In this document: in pieces, positions 8,139 through 16,769 of the stretch
Layout: the number at the start of each line of letters is the position of its first letter
How positions within the stretch are numbered: position 1 is the stretch's first letter
Notes under the pieces: model-generated
Told to the model about the DNA's origin: nothing
Databases searched by the model: none
Seen by the model: only the letters and a program-made list of their open reading frames with translations
Assembly (NCBI RefSeq): GCF_002174455.2
Contig: NZ_CP147246.1
Span: 124,001-188,000 of the forward strand
Source of the DNA: Enterococcus sp. 9D6_DIV0238
GTDB taxonomy: Bacteria > Bacillota > Bacilli > Lactobacillales > Enterococcaceae
DNA length: 64,000 nucleotides
Direction: 5' to 3'
Program-made: the position numbers and the translations under genes

Positions 8139-8564
8139 ATGACTTACAATATCCATCATATACAGATCACAGTAGAGGACGTAAAAAAAGCTGAGCCATT
8201 TTATGATCAACTATTTGCACTCTTAGGTTTCGATATACAAAAGAAATACTCTGGTTATTTAGAGCACGCAGATATGGAAGTGATCGAATATTTAAGTGAT
8301 GCATTTGATTTCGGTATTTCTTCGCCCAAAAGAACATTTACTAAAGAGAAAGTTGATTCAAGGAAACCCGGTTCTATTCAGCATATTGCTTTTAAAGCAG
8401 GGAGTAAGCAAGAAGTAGATGAAATTTTTCCAAAAATTCAAGCGCTGGGTGTAAAAATTCTTCATGGCAAGCCTAAGGAATATAAAGAGCGGATCGCACC
8501 AGATTATTACGCATTATTTTTTGAAAGTCCAGATGGTATTTGTTTTGAAATTTTCCATTATTGA
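8139..8564 (+). CDS. VOC (glyoxalase/bleomycin-resistance fold) family protein
   Basis: 141 residues with the paired beta-alpha-beta-beta-beta units of the vicinal oxygen chelate fold: the opening YNIHHIQITVEDVKKAEPFYDQLF carries the first metal-type His, GSIQHIAFKA the second, and FFESPDGICFEIFHY the final Glu. These fit a glyoxalase-like metal site. Members include glyoxalases, dioxygenases and antibiotic-binding proteins; nothing here decides which. Good ribosome binding site (GTAGGAGA). It lies 28 bp after the RsgA-RNHCP gene and may share its transcript. Confidence 0.85.
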   Translation: MTYNIHHIQITVEDVKKAEPFYDQLFALLGFDIQKKYSGYLEHADMEVIEYLSDAFDFGISSPKRTFTKEKVDSRKPGSIQHIAFKAGSKQEVDEIFPKIQALGVKILHGKPKEYKERIAPDYYALFFESPDGICFEIFHY

Positions 8565-8582
8565 AAACCCTCCACTAGACCA

Positions 8583-8630
8583 CCTTCCAATCATTTTTGG
8601 CTAGAATGAATCTAGAAAATGATTGGAGGG
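8583..8630 (+). promoter_or_regulatory. hairpin covering the ribosome binding site of the ABC ATPase gene
   Basis: TTCCAATCATTTT (8585-8597) is complementary to AAAATGATTGGA (8616-8627), with an inner CTAGA/TCTAG stem. The 3' arm includes the GGAGGG ribosome binding site (8625-8630) of the next gene. In RNA this would hide the site; in DNA it is a dyad that a repressor could bind. There is no T-run, so it is not an intrinsic terminator. Confidence 0.6.
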
Positions 8631-8635
8631 AAAAG

Positions 8636-9364
8636 ATGATCGATCAAAAAAACAAAGCAATTGAAGTGAAAGATCTAGTAAAAACATTTGGAGAAAAACG
8701 TGCAGTTGATAAATTGAGTTTTACTGTAGAGAAAGGGACGATATTTGGATTGCTCGGTCATAATGGGGCAGGGAAATCAACGACGATCGATTGCCTCTTA
8801 GGTACGCAAAAATATGATTCCGCAAGTATCACCTTGTTAGGCAAAGACCCAAGAAAAGAGCGAAAGAAGCTTTTTCAATATGTGGGTGTCCAGTTTCAAG
8901 AAGCAGCTTTTCAAAATCAGTTGAAGGTCAAAGAAATCTGTGAAATTACTCATTCCTTGTACAAAAAGCCGATTGACTGGATGAAAACACTGGATGAATT
9001 TGGTCTTTCAGCAAAGTTGAATTCGTTTTTGGCTACATTATCAGGCGGAGAAAAGCAAAAGCTATGTATCCTACTAGCGATCATGGGAAATCCGGAGATC
9101 ATATTTTTAGACGAGTTGACAACAGGACTTGATCCCAAAGCAAGAAGAGACGTTTGGCGGTACTTGCTGATGCTTAAAGAAAAAGGTGTGACTATTTTTC
9201 TGACTTCACATTATATGGATGAAGTAGAAACCTTATGTGATCGTATTTTAGTCCTAAAAGAGGGCAAAGAAGTGGCAAGCGGTACAGTAGCAGAAATAAT
9301 ATTAGAAAGTAAAAAAGACACACTTGAAGAAGCTTTTCTAACACTTATCGGGGAGGAATATTAA
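8636..9364 (+). CDS. ABC transporter ATP-binding protein (ABC-2 exporter type)
   Basis: 242 residues from ATG 8636, which follows GGAGGG by six bases; the upstream in-frame TTG at 8597 lies inside the hairpin. Walker A GHNGAGKST, signature LSGGEKQK, Walker B IIFLDELTTGLDP and the switch His in FLTSHYMDE are all intact. It is the CcmA/YadG-like class that pairs with ABC-2 permeases for export of drugs or lipids. It is two bases from the permease gene, so the two are translationally coupled. Substrate unknown. Confidence 0.93.
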   Translation: MIDQKNKAIEVKDLVKTFGEKRAVDKLSFTVEKGTIFGLLGHNGAGKSTTIDCLLGTQKYDSASITLLGKDPRKERKKLFQYVGVQFQEAAFQNQLKVKEICEITHSLYKKPIDWMKTLDEFGLSAKLNSFLATLSGGEKQKLCILLAIMGNPEIIFLDELTTGLDPKARRDVWRYLLMLKEKGVTIFLTSHYMDEVETLCDRILVLKEGKEVASGTVAEIILESKKDTLEEAFLTLIGEEY

Positions 9365-9365
9365 G

Positions 9366-10082
9366 ATGAAGACATTTTGGTTACTTTATAAATCAGAAGC
9401 AAAACTGTCGATAAGAGAAATGTCTTCCATTATTTTTGGTATTTTTGTTCCGCTTGGCATTGTTTCTCTTATGGGATTTATGGATTCTAGTAATGATTCG
9501 CTGAATACAGCTTTTGTATCAGTTTCGACTGTAGGAATTTGTTCAGCAGGTGTGATGGGTCTTCCTCTGGCATTATCTTCTTACCGTGAACGAAAAATCT
9601 TGAAAAGATATCAGGTTACACCAATTAGTCCGATCCAATTACTTTTGGCTCATCTACTTTTTTGCTTTACGATCAGCATTGTATCGATGCTTTTATTATT
9701 AGGCGTATTAGCTGCTTTCTTTCAATTTTCTTATGTTGGCAACTGGGCTTACTTTATCCTCGCTTATCTTTTAGTGATGATTTCCATTCATGCCATTGGT
9801 TTGATCGTTGCCAGTTTATCTCCTAGTGAAAAAGCAACGGGCGCGATAAATTCAGCAATCTTCTTTCCAATGTTCTTTTTATCAGGAGCGACAGTTCCTT
9901 ATGAAATCATGCCAAAAGGACTACAGAAAATAGCGGATATTATGCCATTGACGCAAGGCATCAAGTTATTAAAGGCTGTTACGTTTCGAGAAGAAAATGG
10001 GATACTTTATATGGTTTTACTATTAACAGCTATTTCCATTATTGGAATTTTTATTGCTGTGCGCTATTTTAGATGGGAATAA
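9366..10082 (+). CDS. ABC-2 type permease
   Basis: 238 residues with six predicted membrane segments. It contains the family ordering of a cytoplasmic-side arm (SYRERKILKRYQVTPISPIQLL), then LLLGVLAAFF, and the last-third motif AINSAIFFPMFFLSGATVPYEIMPKGLQKIADIMPLTQGIK, as in ABC-2/NodJ-type permeases. It forms the membrane part of the exporter encoded with the preceding ATPase. Good site (GGGGAGGAA) overlapping the end of that gene. Unknown substrate; its place inside the accessory block suggests a defence or export role, which is inference. Confidence 0.9.
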   Translation: MKTFWLLYKSEAKLSIREMSSIIFGIFVPLGIVSLMGFMDSSNDSLNTAFVSVSTVGICSAGVMGLPLALSSYRERKILKRYQVTPISPIQLLLAHLLFCFTISIVSMLLLLGVLAAFFQFSYVGNWAYFILAYLLVMISIHAIGLIVASLSPSEKATGAINSAIFFPMFFLSGATVPYEIMPKGLQKIADIMPLTQGIKLLKAVTFREENGILYMVLLLTAISIIGIFIAVRYFRWE

Positions 10083-10186
10083 GGATAGTTGTTTATAGCT
10101 AATTCTTCATATGTTGAGAATAGTTTAGATAAACTTTGTGCGAAAGCATGATTAAAATAGCTACTCTTATTTATTCTACTTATCTC

Positions 10187-10366
10187 GAAAATAATCGAAC
10201 CATCTAAAAATTGAAAGGAGCATGTCTGGTGAGCATCACAGGTATCTGATCAATAAGCTGAAAAACGGATAGACTACGGTCTATTTGTTAAGCTGGTAGA
10301 AGTAGTCTTTTTGGAATCATAGGATTTTTGTAGACTTAGACGATAGTTTTATACTATCGTCTAAGC
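10187..10366 (+). ncRNA. leader RNA copy 2
   Basis: Second copy of the element at 6448. The 5' half is nearly identical (CCATCTAAAAA, GGTGAG, ACAGGTATCT, ATCAATAAGCTGAA). The middle hairpin AACGGATAGAC/GTCTATTTGTT differs from copy 1 yet still pairs, which indicates selection for structure. The end hairpin CTTAGACGATAG/CTATCGTCTAAG (10335-10365) has a 12-bp stem but lacks the T-run of copy 1, so it may be a weak or lost terminator. The likely promoter is TTAAAA (10152-10157) and TCTACT (10175-10180), 17 apart. It fills most of the gene-free stretch 10083-10491; the next gene is the DUF1697 gene. Confidence 0.55.
10229..10249 (+). CDS. six-codon leader frame (MSITGI)
   Basis: GTG start eight bases after AAGGAG (10215-10220), then AGC ATC ACA GGT ATC and TGA. 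It is the counterpart of the frame at 6489. Size and start are inferred from conservation between the two copies. Confidence 0.45.
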   Translation: MSITGI

Positions 10367-10491
10367 CTGTAAACAAAATTAAATTTGAAAAACAACATTG
10401 AATATGCGTCTATAATTATTCAATCGTACTTTTTTACTTTTGATTCTGCTACAATTTACTAAACCAAAATTTATAGAGGTGGAATTGCTAT

Positions 10492-11031
10492 ATGGAAAGA
10501 TATATTGCACTATTAAGAGGTATCAACATAAGCGGCAAGAATAAGATAGCTATGTCTGAGTTAAAAGTAAGTTTTACAGAACTGGGATATTCAGCAGTTT
10601 CTACACATCTCAACAGTGGGAATGTTGTTTTTTCCAGTGATACAGACACTATAGATATTCTTGCAGATACAATAAAAACGACGATAAAAAATAAGTTCAA
10701 ACTGGACATACCAGTTTTTGTTATTTCCCAGAAAGAACTGGAAGATATATTAGCTAAGGCTCCTGCATGGTGGGGGGGAAATAACAAAGAACTATATGAT
10801 AATTTAATTTTTATGTTTCCTAAATTATCGTATGACGAGTTTTATAGTGAGATTGGGAGTCCTAAAGATGAGTATGAGAAAGTATACAATTATAAAAATG
10901 CTATCTTCTGGTCTTTTAAGCGTAAGGATTATCAAAAGACAAATTGGTGGTCAAAAACTGCCCATTCTAAAGTAAGTGACAAGATCACAGTTAGAACAGC
11001 AAATACAGTAAGAAAAATAGTTGAAATTTAG
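10492..11031 (+). CDS. DUF1697 family protein
   Basis: 179 residues. The N-terminus RYIALLRGINISGKNKIAMSEL and the following GYSAVSTHLNSGNVVF are the hallmarks of DUF1697, a ferredoxin-like-fold family of unknown function found mostly in accessory positions. The gene has GAGGTGG nine bases before ATG 10492. A run of seven G at 10772-10778 lies inside the frame and could cause slippage, but the frame is intact. It is preceded by leader RNA copy 2. Confidence 0.88.
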   Translation: MERYIALLRGINISGKNKIAMSELKVSFTELGYSAVSTHLNSGNVVFSSDTDTIDILADTIKTTIKNKFKLDIPVFVISQKELEDILAKAPAWWGGNNKELYDNLIFMFPKLSYDEFYSEIGSPKDEYEKVYNYKNAIFWSFKRKDYQKTNWWSKTAHSKVSDKITVRTANTVRKIVEI

Positions 11032-11137
11032 TCAGGAAGATTCATATTCAATATCTTAATGATACTCATTTAGATGGCCGGATTGTTAAGACAGATTATA
11101 TTAAAAAAAATAAAAGAACTATTACTAGGAGGAAAAT

Positions 11138-11785
11138 ATGACTATTACGATTAGACATGAAGACGAAAAAGATTATAGAATCGTAGAAGAAATCACACGA
11201 GAAGCATTTTGGAATTTATATTTTCCAGGAGCAGTCGAACATCTACTGGTTCACAACATCAGAAAACATCCTGACTTTATCCCCGAATTGTCCTTCGTTA
11301 TTGAATTAGACAATCAGATCATCGGTAGTATTTTCTACACAAAAGCGAAAGTGATCGATAAGGAGGGGATCGAGCATCCGATCATAACTTTCGGGCCAGT
11401 GAGTATTTCACCAGAATATCATCGACAGGGATTCGGTCGGATGTTGATTGAGCACTCACTTGCTGAAGCGAAAAGACTAGGCTTTAATGCCATTATTCTT
11501 GGCGGCTTTACGTATCATTACCATCCATATGGATTTGTAGGGACAAAGAAATATAATATATCGATGCCTGATGGTAAATTTTATACTGGCGTAATGGCAT
11601 TGCCTCTATTTGAAGGTGCATTAGATGGCATAAGCGGTAGCGTTCATTTTTCAGAAGCGATGTATCCAGATGAATCCATCTTAGATGATTTTGACAAAAC
11701 ATTCCCACCAAAAGAAAAAAAAGTTCTACCGCATCAATCAGACTTTGAAAAAGCTGTCAGTGAAATTGATACGTATGATTACTGA
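11138..11785 (+). CDS. GNAT family N-acetyltransferase
   Basis: 215-residue acetyltransferase. The core GNAT region is clear: VSISPEYHRQGFGRMLIEHSLAEAKRLGFNAIILGG is strand 4, the acetyl-CoA pyrophosphate loop (RQGFGR) and helix 3, followed by the HPYGFVG motif typical of the YhbS-like subgroup (FYxxxGF). Perfect AGGAGG before ATG 11138. The long C-terminal part (about residues 150-215) is less conserved. Acceptor unknown; members modify small amines or drugs. It has no operon partner within 100 bp. Confidence 0.88.
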   Translation: MTITIRHEDEKDYRIVEEITREAFWNLYFPGAVEHLLVHNIRKHPDFIPELSFVIELDNQIIGSIFYTKAKVIDKEGIEHPIITFGPVSISPEYHRQGFGRMLIEHSLAEAKRLGFNAIILGGFTYHYHPYGFVGTKKYNISMPDGKFYTGVMALPLFEGALDGISGSVHFSEAMYPDESILDDFDKTFPPKEKKVLPHQSDFEKAVSEIDTYDY

Positions 11786-11916
11786 TTGAAAATGAGCGAA
11801 TCACTTTTATAGAAAATTAGAAAAGAACAATCTATCCATTTTTAGTTTTCGAAACCCTACACTATAACACCAATGTACCCTTTCTTGATAAGATCATTGA
11901 GAAAGGGGAAGTTATC

Positions 11917-13932
11917 ATGTCAAATACTAAAGAAAATGAACGTCTAAAAGAAGTCATAAAAAAAATTGAAAAGAAAATTGAACAAATCGATGGGACTGTA
12001 ATTGCCAATGAACAAGCTTATAAAGATATCAAAAAATATACAGTTGAGTATAAAAATGAATTGGACAAGTATGAGGTTTACAATCACCAGCAAAACTTAA
12101 GTTTTATTGATAAGCGTAATAACTTTGAAACGAACATCAGAAAAAAGCTGGCATATTTAAAAGAAACACCTTACTTTTCAAGAATTAAGTTTCAGTTTGA
12201 AGATGACGAAGACGTAGAGAATTTTTACATTGGTAGGTATGGATTTGCGGATGATCTAGGACAACAGCTGATCTATGATTGGCGTGCACCGATTTCCTCA
12301 TTGTATTATGATTTTAGCTTAGGTTCTGCTTACTACGAGTCATTAGGAAAGAGATTTTATGGATATTTAAAAGGTAAACGGCAGTTTGAAATTGAAAAGG
12401 GCGAGCTTAAATTTGTTGTCGATACAGATGATACAGTGAATGATGACTTTTTGATGAATGAGCTGAGTAAAAATACTTCAAATGAAATGAAGACCATTAT
12501 TCACACGATTCAAAAAGAACAAAACGAAGTAATCAGAGATGTAAAAGCCAAGAACTTGATTATCCAAGGTGTGGCTGGTTCTGGAAAAACATCTATCGCC
12601 CTCCATCGAATTGCTTATTTACTTTATCAAAAAAGAGAAGAGCTGCAGGCTTCAGATATTTTGATTCTATCACCAAATGATGTTTTCTCGAGTTACATTT
12701 CAACTGTTTTGCCTGAATTAGGAGAAGATGAGCTAAATCAGCTTGAAATCACGCAACTTGTCCAACCAATGATTGAAGAAAAGCTAACAGTAACTGACAG
12801 ACAAGGTGAAATAGATCGAATCGTAGAAAAGCCAAAGTCAAAAGAGGCTGAAACCTACTTGTATAAAAGGTCAGAGAAATTCTTTTTGTCCTTGAAAAAC
12901 CATATCCAACAGCTAAATAATAGATTGTTTTCTGAAGATATCATCGTTGATCATCAGTACACATTTTCAAAAAAAGAATTGGAAAAAGTAAATAATACTC
13001 TTACGGAAAGCGCATTGTTCGATAGAGCTAAGCAATTAGCACGGCAATTAAGTAAGATCGCGCCTGAAAATGAACAAAATCATATACGCGAAGCAATAGA
13101 AAAAGAGTTGCGAAACAGGTTGCAAATAACAACTAGCTTGAATGAGTACGTGAACTTCTTGATGTTAGAAAAGATTCCCTTTAATCAAAACAAAAATAAG
13201 ATTGATTATGCTGATCTATTTCCATATCTCTATTTCAAAATGAACATTGAGGGAATTCTTCCCAATCGTCAAATCAAACATATTGTTATTGACGAAATGC
13301 AAGATTATTCGCTGCTGCACTTTTATGTGCTGGATCGTTTGTTTCCTTGCCAAAAAACAATTTGCGGAGATGTCAATCAAGATTTACTGACAACCGAAAT
13401 GAATTTTTTAGAGCGACTACAAACCGTTGTTCCAAACAACCGTGTAGTCACATTCAATACCAGTTATCGTTCCAGCTATGAAATAATTAAATTTGCTAAA
13501 CGATTTACGACAAATAATGCACTCACTCCGATTGAACGTCACAATAAAGAAGTTGAACTTATGTATGTTGATCACCAAAAGGAAAAACAAGAAAAGCTAA
13601 TCAAAATAGTAGAAAGATTTGAAACGTCAGCTCATAAAACCTGCGGCATCATTTGTCAAACTTGGGATGAAGTTGCTAAAATTAAAAAAAAGCTCTCTTC
13701 TTATGAGATCACTCGTTTTGGGAAGCAGTCCTCAGCTATGACTGAAGGTATCATTATCACGACGCCTCAATATGCTAAGGGCTTAGAGTTCGACCAAGTG
13801 ATCCTGACAGATATCAGGAAGGAACAATTATCGGCAAAAAGCAATCTTCTGTATACAAGCTGTTCTAGAGCACTTCATGAACTAACGCTTTTTATTTTGA
13901 ATGATGGGGGAGAAACGGATGGACACGTATAA
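11917..13932 (+). CDS. helD: HelD-type UvrD-like helicase (RNA polymerase recycling factor)
   Basis: 671 residues. Residues 1-90 form a charged, probably coiled-coil arm; IYDWRAPISSLYYDF (about 119-133) and Walker A GVAGSGKTS (218-226) are typical of HelD; the motif II region reads HIVIDEMQDYS, and C-terminal motifs include TSYRSSYEI and TPQYAKGLEFDQV. HelD proteins pry RNA polymerase off nucleic acid, and some actinobacterial forms protect against rifamycins. This one is shorter than B. subtilis HelD (about 770). Its last 14 bases overlap the start of the double-MerR gene, so the two are very likely coupled. Confidence 0.88.
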   Translation: MSNTKENERLKEVIKKIEKKIEQIDGTVIANEQAYKDIKKYTVEYKNELDKYEVYNHQQNLSFIDKRNNFETNIRKKLAYLKETPYFSRIKFQFEDDEDVENFYIGRYGFADDLGQQLIYDWRAPISSLYYDFSLGSAYYESLGKRFYGYLKGKRQFEIEKGELKFVVDTDDTVNDDFLMNELSKNTSNEMKTIIHTIQKEQNEVIRDVKAKNLIIQGVAGSGKTSIALHRIAYLLYQKREELQASDILILSPNDVFSSYISTVLPELGEDELNQLEITQLVQPMIEEKLTVTDRQGEIDRIVEKPKSKEAETYLYKRSEKFFLSLKNHIQQLNNRLFSEDIIVDHQYTFSKKELEKVNNTLTESALFDRAKQLARQLSKIAPENEQNHIREAIEKELRNRLQITTSLNEYVNFLMLEKIPFNQNKNKIDYADLFPYLYFKMNIEGILPNRQIKHIVIDEMQDYSLLHFYVLDRLFPCQKTICGDVNQDLLTTEMNFLERLQTVVPNNRVVTFNTSYRSSYEIIKFAKRFTTNNALTPIERHNKEVELMYVDHQKEKQEKLIKIVERFETSAHKTCGIICQTWDEVAKIKKKLSSYEITRFGKQSSAMTEGIIITTPQYAKGLEFDQVILTDIRKEQLSAKSNLLYTSCSRALHELTLFILNDGGETDGHV

Positions 13933-14674
13933 AACTTCTGAAGTAGCAAAAATAGTTGGTTTTCATCCTAACACGATTCGACGCTATGAAGAGTGGGAAC
14001 TGATTCCTAAGCCTCAAAGAGCTAAAAATGGCTATAGAATATACAATGAGTATCATGTTGAATTGATAAAAACTGCAAAAGTTGCTTTCCAGGTCGAGGT
14101 GCTCCAATCTGGATTAAGAGCAATGATGAGAGAGCTGATCAAAGCTTTGGCAAAATATGAATTTGCTGCAGCAACAGCACTGCTCAACGATTATGTATTG
14201 GCTATCGATCAAGAGATCGATGAGGCGAATGAAGCGATTCATATCGTTGAAGATATGATCAATGGAAAGATCGAAGAGGAAGACATTTCTTTAAAGCGTA
14301 GTGAAGCAGCGGATTACTTAGGCGTGACGACAGATGCGTTAAGAAACTGGGAGCTGAATGGCTTGTTATCGTTAAAGAGAAGTCAAAATGGCTATCGCAT
14401 TTATGCAGCAGATGATCTGAAGCGATTAAAAATCATTCGTATATTACGTTCAGCAAAATATTCATTAGAATCCATTTTACGCTTACTTCATTTTGTCGAT
14501 CGCAAAGAAGAACATGATATAAAAGCTATTTTGAATACCCCTGAACCGTCAGAGGACATCATCTCCGTCTGTGATAAGCTGATTCTCTCTTTGGAGAAGG
14601 CTAAAATGAATACAGTCGAATTAGCCCAACGTATCGATACATTGAAAAAAATTGCTGCGACAATGGATGTGTAA
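13919..14674 (+). CDS. transcriptional regulator with two MerR-type DNA-binding domains
   Basis: 252 residues from ATG 13919, seven bases after GGGGGAG; the in-frame ATGs upstream precede that site. Residues 1-60 form one winged MerR HTH (YKTSEVAKIVGFHPNTIRRY, then GYRIY). Residues about 125-195 form a second (LKRSEAADYLGVTTDALRNW, then GYRIY), separated by a helical linker. Ordinary MerR proteins carry one HTH and dimerise. The C-terminal tail is short and lacks an obvious cysteine-rich effector site. Overlap with helD implies joint expression, possibly autoregulation of the pair. Confidence 0.85.
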   Translation: MDTYKTSEVAKIVGFHPNTIRRYEEWELIPKPQRAKNGYRIYNEYHVELIKTAKVAFQVEVLQSGLRAMMRELIKALAKYEFAAATALLNDYVLAIDQEIDEANEAIHIVEDMINGKIEEEDISLKRSEAADYLGVTTDALRNWELNGLLSLKRSQNGYRIYAADDLKRLKIIRILRSAKYSLESILRLLHFVDRKEEHDIKAILNTPEPSEDIISVCDKLILSLEKAKMNTVELAQRIDTLKKIAATMDV

Positions 14675-14720
14675 ACTGTCATGTAAAAAGTTATAAGTTT
14701 TAAAGGAAGGAGGCATAAGT

Positions 14721-15350
14721 ATGGAGCAACAACTTGGACTTTGGGAATCAATAGTAGCTATTTTAACTTTGAAACCAATCTATGGGTTAGGCGCATTTGC
14801 CGTGTTTAGTTTCTTATTGTGTCTTACAAGAAAAAATAAACAGTCTTCAAGAATAGTGGTCGCCTCCTTGCTACTATTTTATTATATGAGTGTGACATTT
14901 TTGAACGTTTTCGGTATACCAACTTTAAGTGAGTTATATAGGATTAACGGCTTTAAAAAGCAAGTATTCAATCCGAACATCAATCTGATCCCATTTAGAG
15001 AAGGCATAAGTTTAGGCTTTCTGTTTAACATCGCTTGTTTTATACCAATAGGCTTTTTGTGTCCGATAATTAGTAGGGTGTATGGAAAAATAAAATATGC
15101 TTTTTTAATTGGTATAAGCATTTCATTAGTGATCGAGATCAGTCAATTATTTACCGTTAGCAGAGCTACAGATATTGACGACCTACTTGCAAATAGTTTG
15201 GGAACAGTGATTGGTTGCATCATTTTTATATTAGTATCAAAACGAACAAGAAACAAAGTGACAGCAAGCCCTAATGAAGAATTTATTTTTTCCGGAATGA
15301 TACCTATACTAATTGTGTTACTGGCTTTTGTAATGACTTTTTTTAGTTAG
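14721..15350 (+). CDS. VanZ family membrane protein
   Basis: 209 residues with five or six membrane segments. The VanZ signature is present: NLIPFREG, then NIACFIPIGFLCP, then VIEISQLFTVSRATDIDDLLANSLGTVIG. VanZ of enterococcal transposons gives low-level teicoplanin resistance, but most chromosomal homologues are uncharacterised. Strong ribosome binding site (AAGGAAGGAGG). It follows the MerR gene by 46 bp and may be read with it. The next 284 bp hold no gene I can support. Confidence 0.88.
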   Translation: MEQQLGLWESIVAILTLKPIYGLGAFAVFSFLLCLTRKNKQSSRIVVASLLLFYYMSVTFLNVFGIPTLSELYRINGFKKQVFNPNINLIPFREGISLGFLFNIACFIPIGFLCPIISRVYGKIKYAFLIGISISLVIEISQLFTVSRATDIDDLLANSLGTVIGCIIFILVSKRTRNKVTASPNEEFIFSGMIPILIVLLAFVMTFFS

Positions 15351-15634
15351 AAAGAGTTGAATTTTCTGGAAACATTAAAATACTATTTCTAATGAACCAA
15401 AATAATTTGACAAACCTCTCCATGGTGAACCGTAAACGAATTCCAGAAACTTGCTTCAAACCTCTCTAAAAAGAGATTTATATGGACTGTGAATAGCTAC
15501 AATAAAAACGCATGTATTGATTAGTTATCGAAAATTAGAAGTGAATTCCAGCATTTTAGTTGTTGTAATGTAAAAGCACTAGAAAACAGCCTTATTAAGT
15601 CCAAAAGTAAAAAATGGAAATGAGGAAATGAACA

Positions 15635-15838
15635 ATGAGTAAATATGAAAATTTATGGAAAGCGTTAGTATTAAATGGAAATGAAGATATTTATTTGAAC
15701 TTTCAAGAAATAGAAACTATTTTAGGGTTTCCAATTGATCATTCTTTCCTGACGTATAAAAAAGAAGCGAAGAACTACGGCTATGAGGTAGGTAAAATTT
15801 CAATGAAAGAAAAAAAGGTACACTTCAAAAAAATATAG
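15635..15838 (+). CDS. small protein resembling DUF7662
   Basis: 67 residues: KYENLWKALVLNG, then LNFQEIETILGFPIDHSFLTYKKEAKNYG. The pattern Y-x-x-L ... F-x-E-I-E-x-I-L-G-F-P-(I/L)-x-x-S resembles the short DUF7662-type domain of unknown function, although the usual aromatic WW pair is replaced by YKKEAKNYG. GAGG lies nine bases before the ATG. It sits 56 bp upstream of the M23-like gene, possibly one operon. Basic C-terminus (EKKVHFKKI). Family assignment is tentative. Confidence 0.6.
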   Translation: MSKYENLWKALVLNGNEDIYLNFQEIETILGFPIDHSFLTYKKEAKNYGYEVGKISMKEKKVHFKKI

Positions 15839-15894
15839 GATTATCTAGCCTCAAAAGCGGTTTGAGAAGATCTTTTTGAAAGGAGGAAACAGTG

Positions 15895-16593
15895 ATGAAT
15901 AAAGACCAGTGTCAACCAATTATTATCGAATTTCCTCTTAGAGGCGAATGGCATGCTCCTATCACACCAGTAAAGAGAATTCCTAGCCATGGTACGGATC
16001 GAATGGGGTTAAGATTTGCGTTTGATTTTGTACAGGTTGATTGGGAAAATAAGAGAAAGCCGTTTTACAACACTAGTTTTGCTAAGTACTTTTTCTTTGG
16101 AGTAACGTTAGATAAATGCTATTGCTGGGGGAAACCAATTTTTGCGCCTTGTGATGGTGAAATCGTAACAGTTAGAGATGGTGTTCCAGAACGTGCTGTT
16201 GTGCATTGGGTAGTAGATTCGGCAATTGCTATAAAAAATGCTCACTTCTTTAATGAATATAAAGACGACTTCAGTCAAATTGCTAGGAACTACCTTGTTA
16301 TAAAGTGTCAAAATAATGTCTATATGGCATTTGTCCATTTACAAACGAATTCGATAAAAGGAGCCGTTGGTGATCGGATCAGAAAAGGAGAGAGACTGGG
16401 AAATGTTGGACATTCAGGGAATTCTACCTCCCCGCATTTACATTTTCAATTGATGGATAGCGTCGATATCGCACAGTCAAATGGTCTGCCCTTTTTATTT
16501 GAAGAATATGAAGTATATCGAAATGGTGTCTGGGAATCAGTCCATAATCAGATACCAGCAGAAACAGATCGAATTCGCTTTAATAAAAGTTAA
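15895..16593 (+). CDS. M23-fold metallopeptidase-like protein without signal peptide
   Basis: 232 residues. The LytM/M23 core is recognisable: the first His and Asp of the zinc site in SHGTDRMGLRFAFDF, the gly-rich strand IFAPCDGEIVTV, VGDRIRKGERLGNVGHSGNSTSPHLHFQL with the HxH pair, and a C-terminal strand. Secreted M23 enzymes cut peptidoglycan bridges, but this protein has neither signal peptide nor membrane segment, so it would remain inside the cell unless exported another way. ATG 15895 is preferred to GTG 15892 for spacing from AGGAGG (15881-15886). It is the last gene before the lepA-like repeat. Confidence 0.82.
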   Translation: MNKDQCQPIIIEFPLRGEWHAPITPVKRIPSHGTDRMGLRFAFDFVQVDWENKRKPFYNTSFAKYFFFGVTLDKCYCWGKPIFAPCDGEIVTVRDGVPERAVVHWVVDSAIAIKNAHFFNEYKDDFSQIARNYLVIKCQNNVYMAFVHLQTNSIKGAVGDRIRKGERLGNVGHSGNSTSPHLHFQLMDSVDIAQSNGLPFLFEEYEVYRNGVWESVHNQIPAETDRIRFNKS

Positions 16594-16769
16594 GTTTTTT
16601 ACAGTATACGTAGAAAACAGTGAGTAGAAGTATTTATTTTAGAAGAAGGAAAAATTATGTCGTGAGCGATAAACTAATTGTTCATGCTAAAGAGATTTGG
16701 TTATCAAAATGCTAGTTTTTCTAATTTAAATATTGATTTATCATTGTTTATTGGTTGTCTATCCACAGC

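Noticed and set aside
10772..10778. Run of seven G in the DUF1697 gene as phase-variation tract
   Set aside because: The frame is intact and a single short tract in an unknown gene is weak evidence; noted in the gene entry only.
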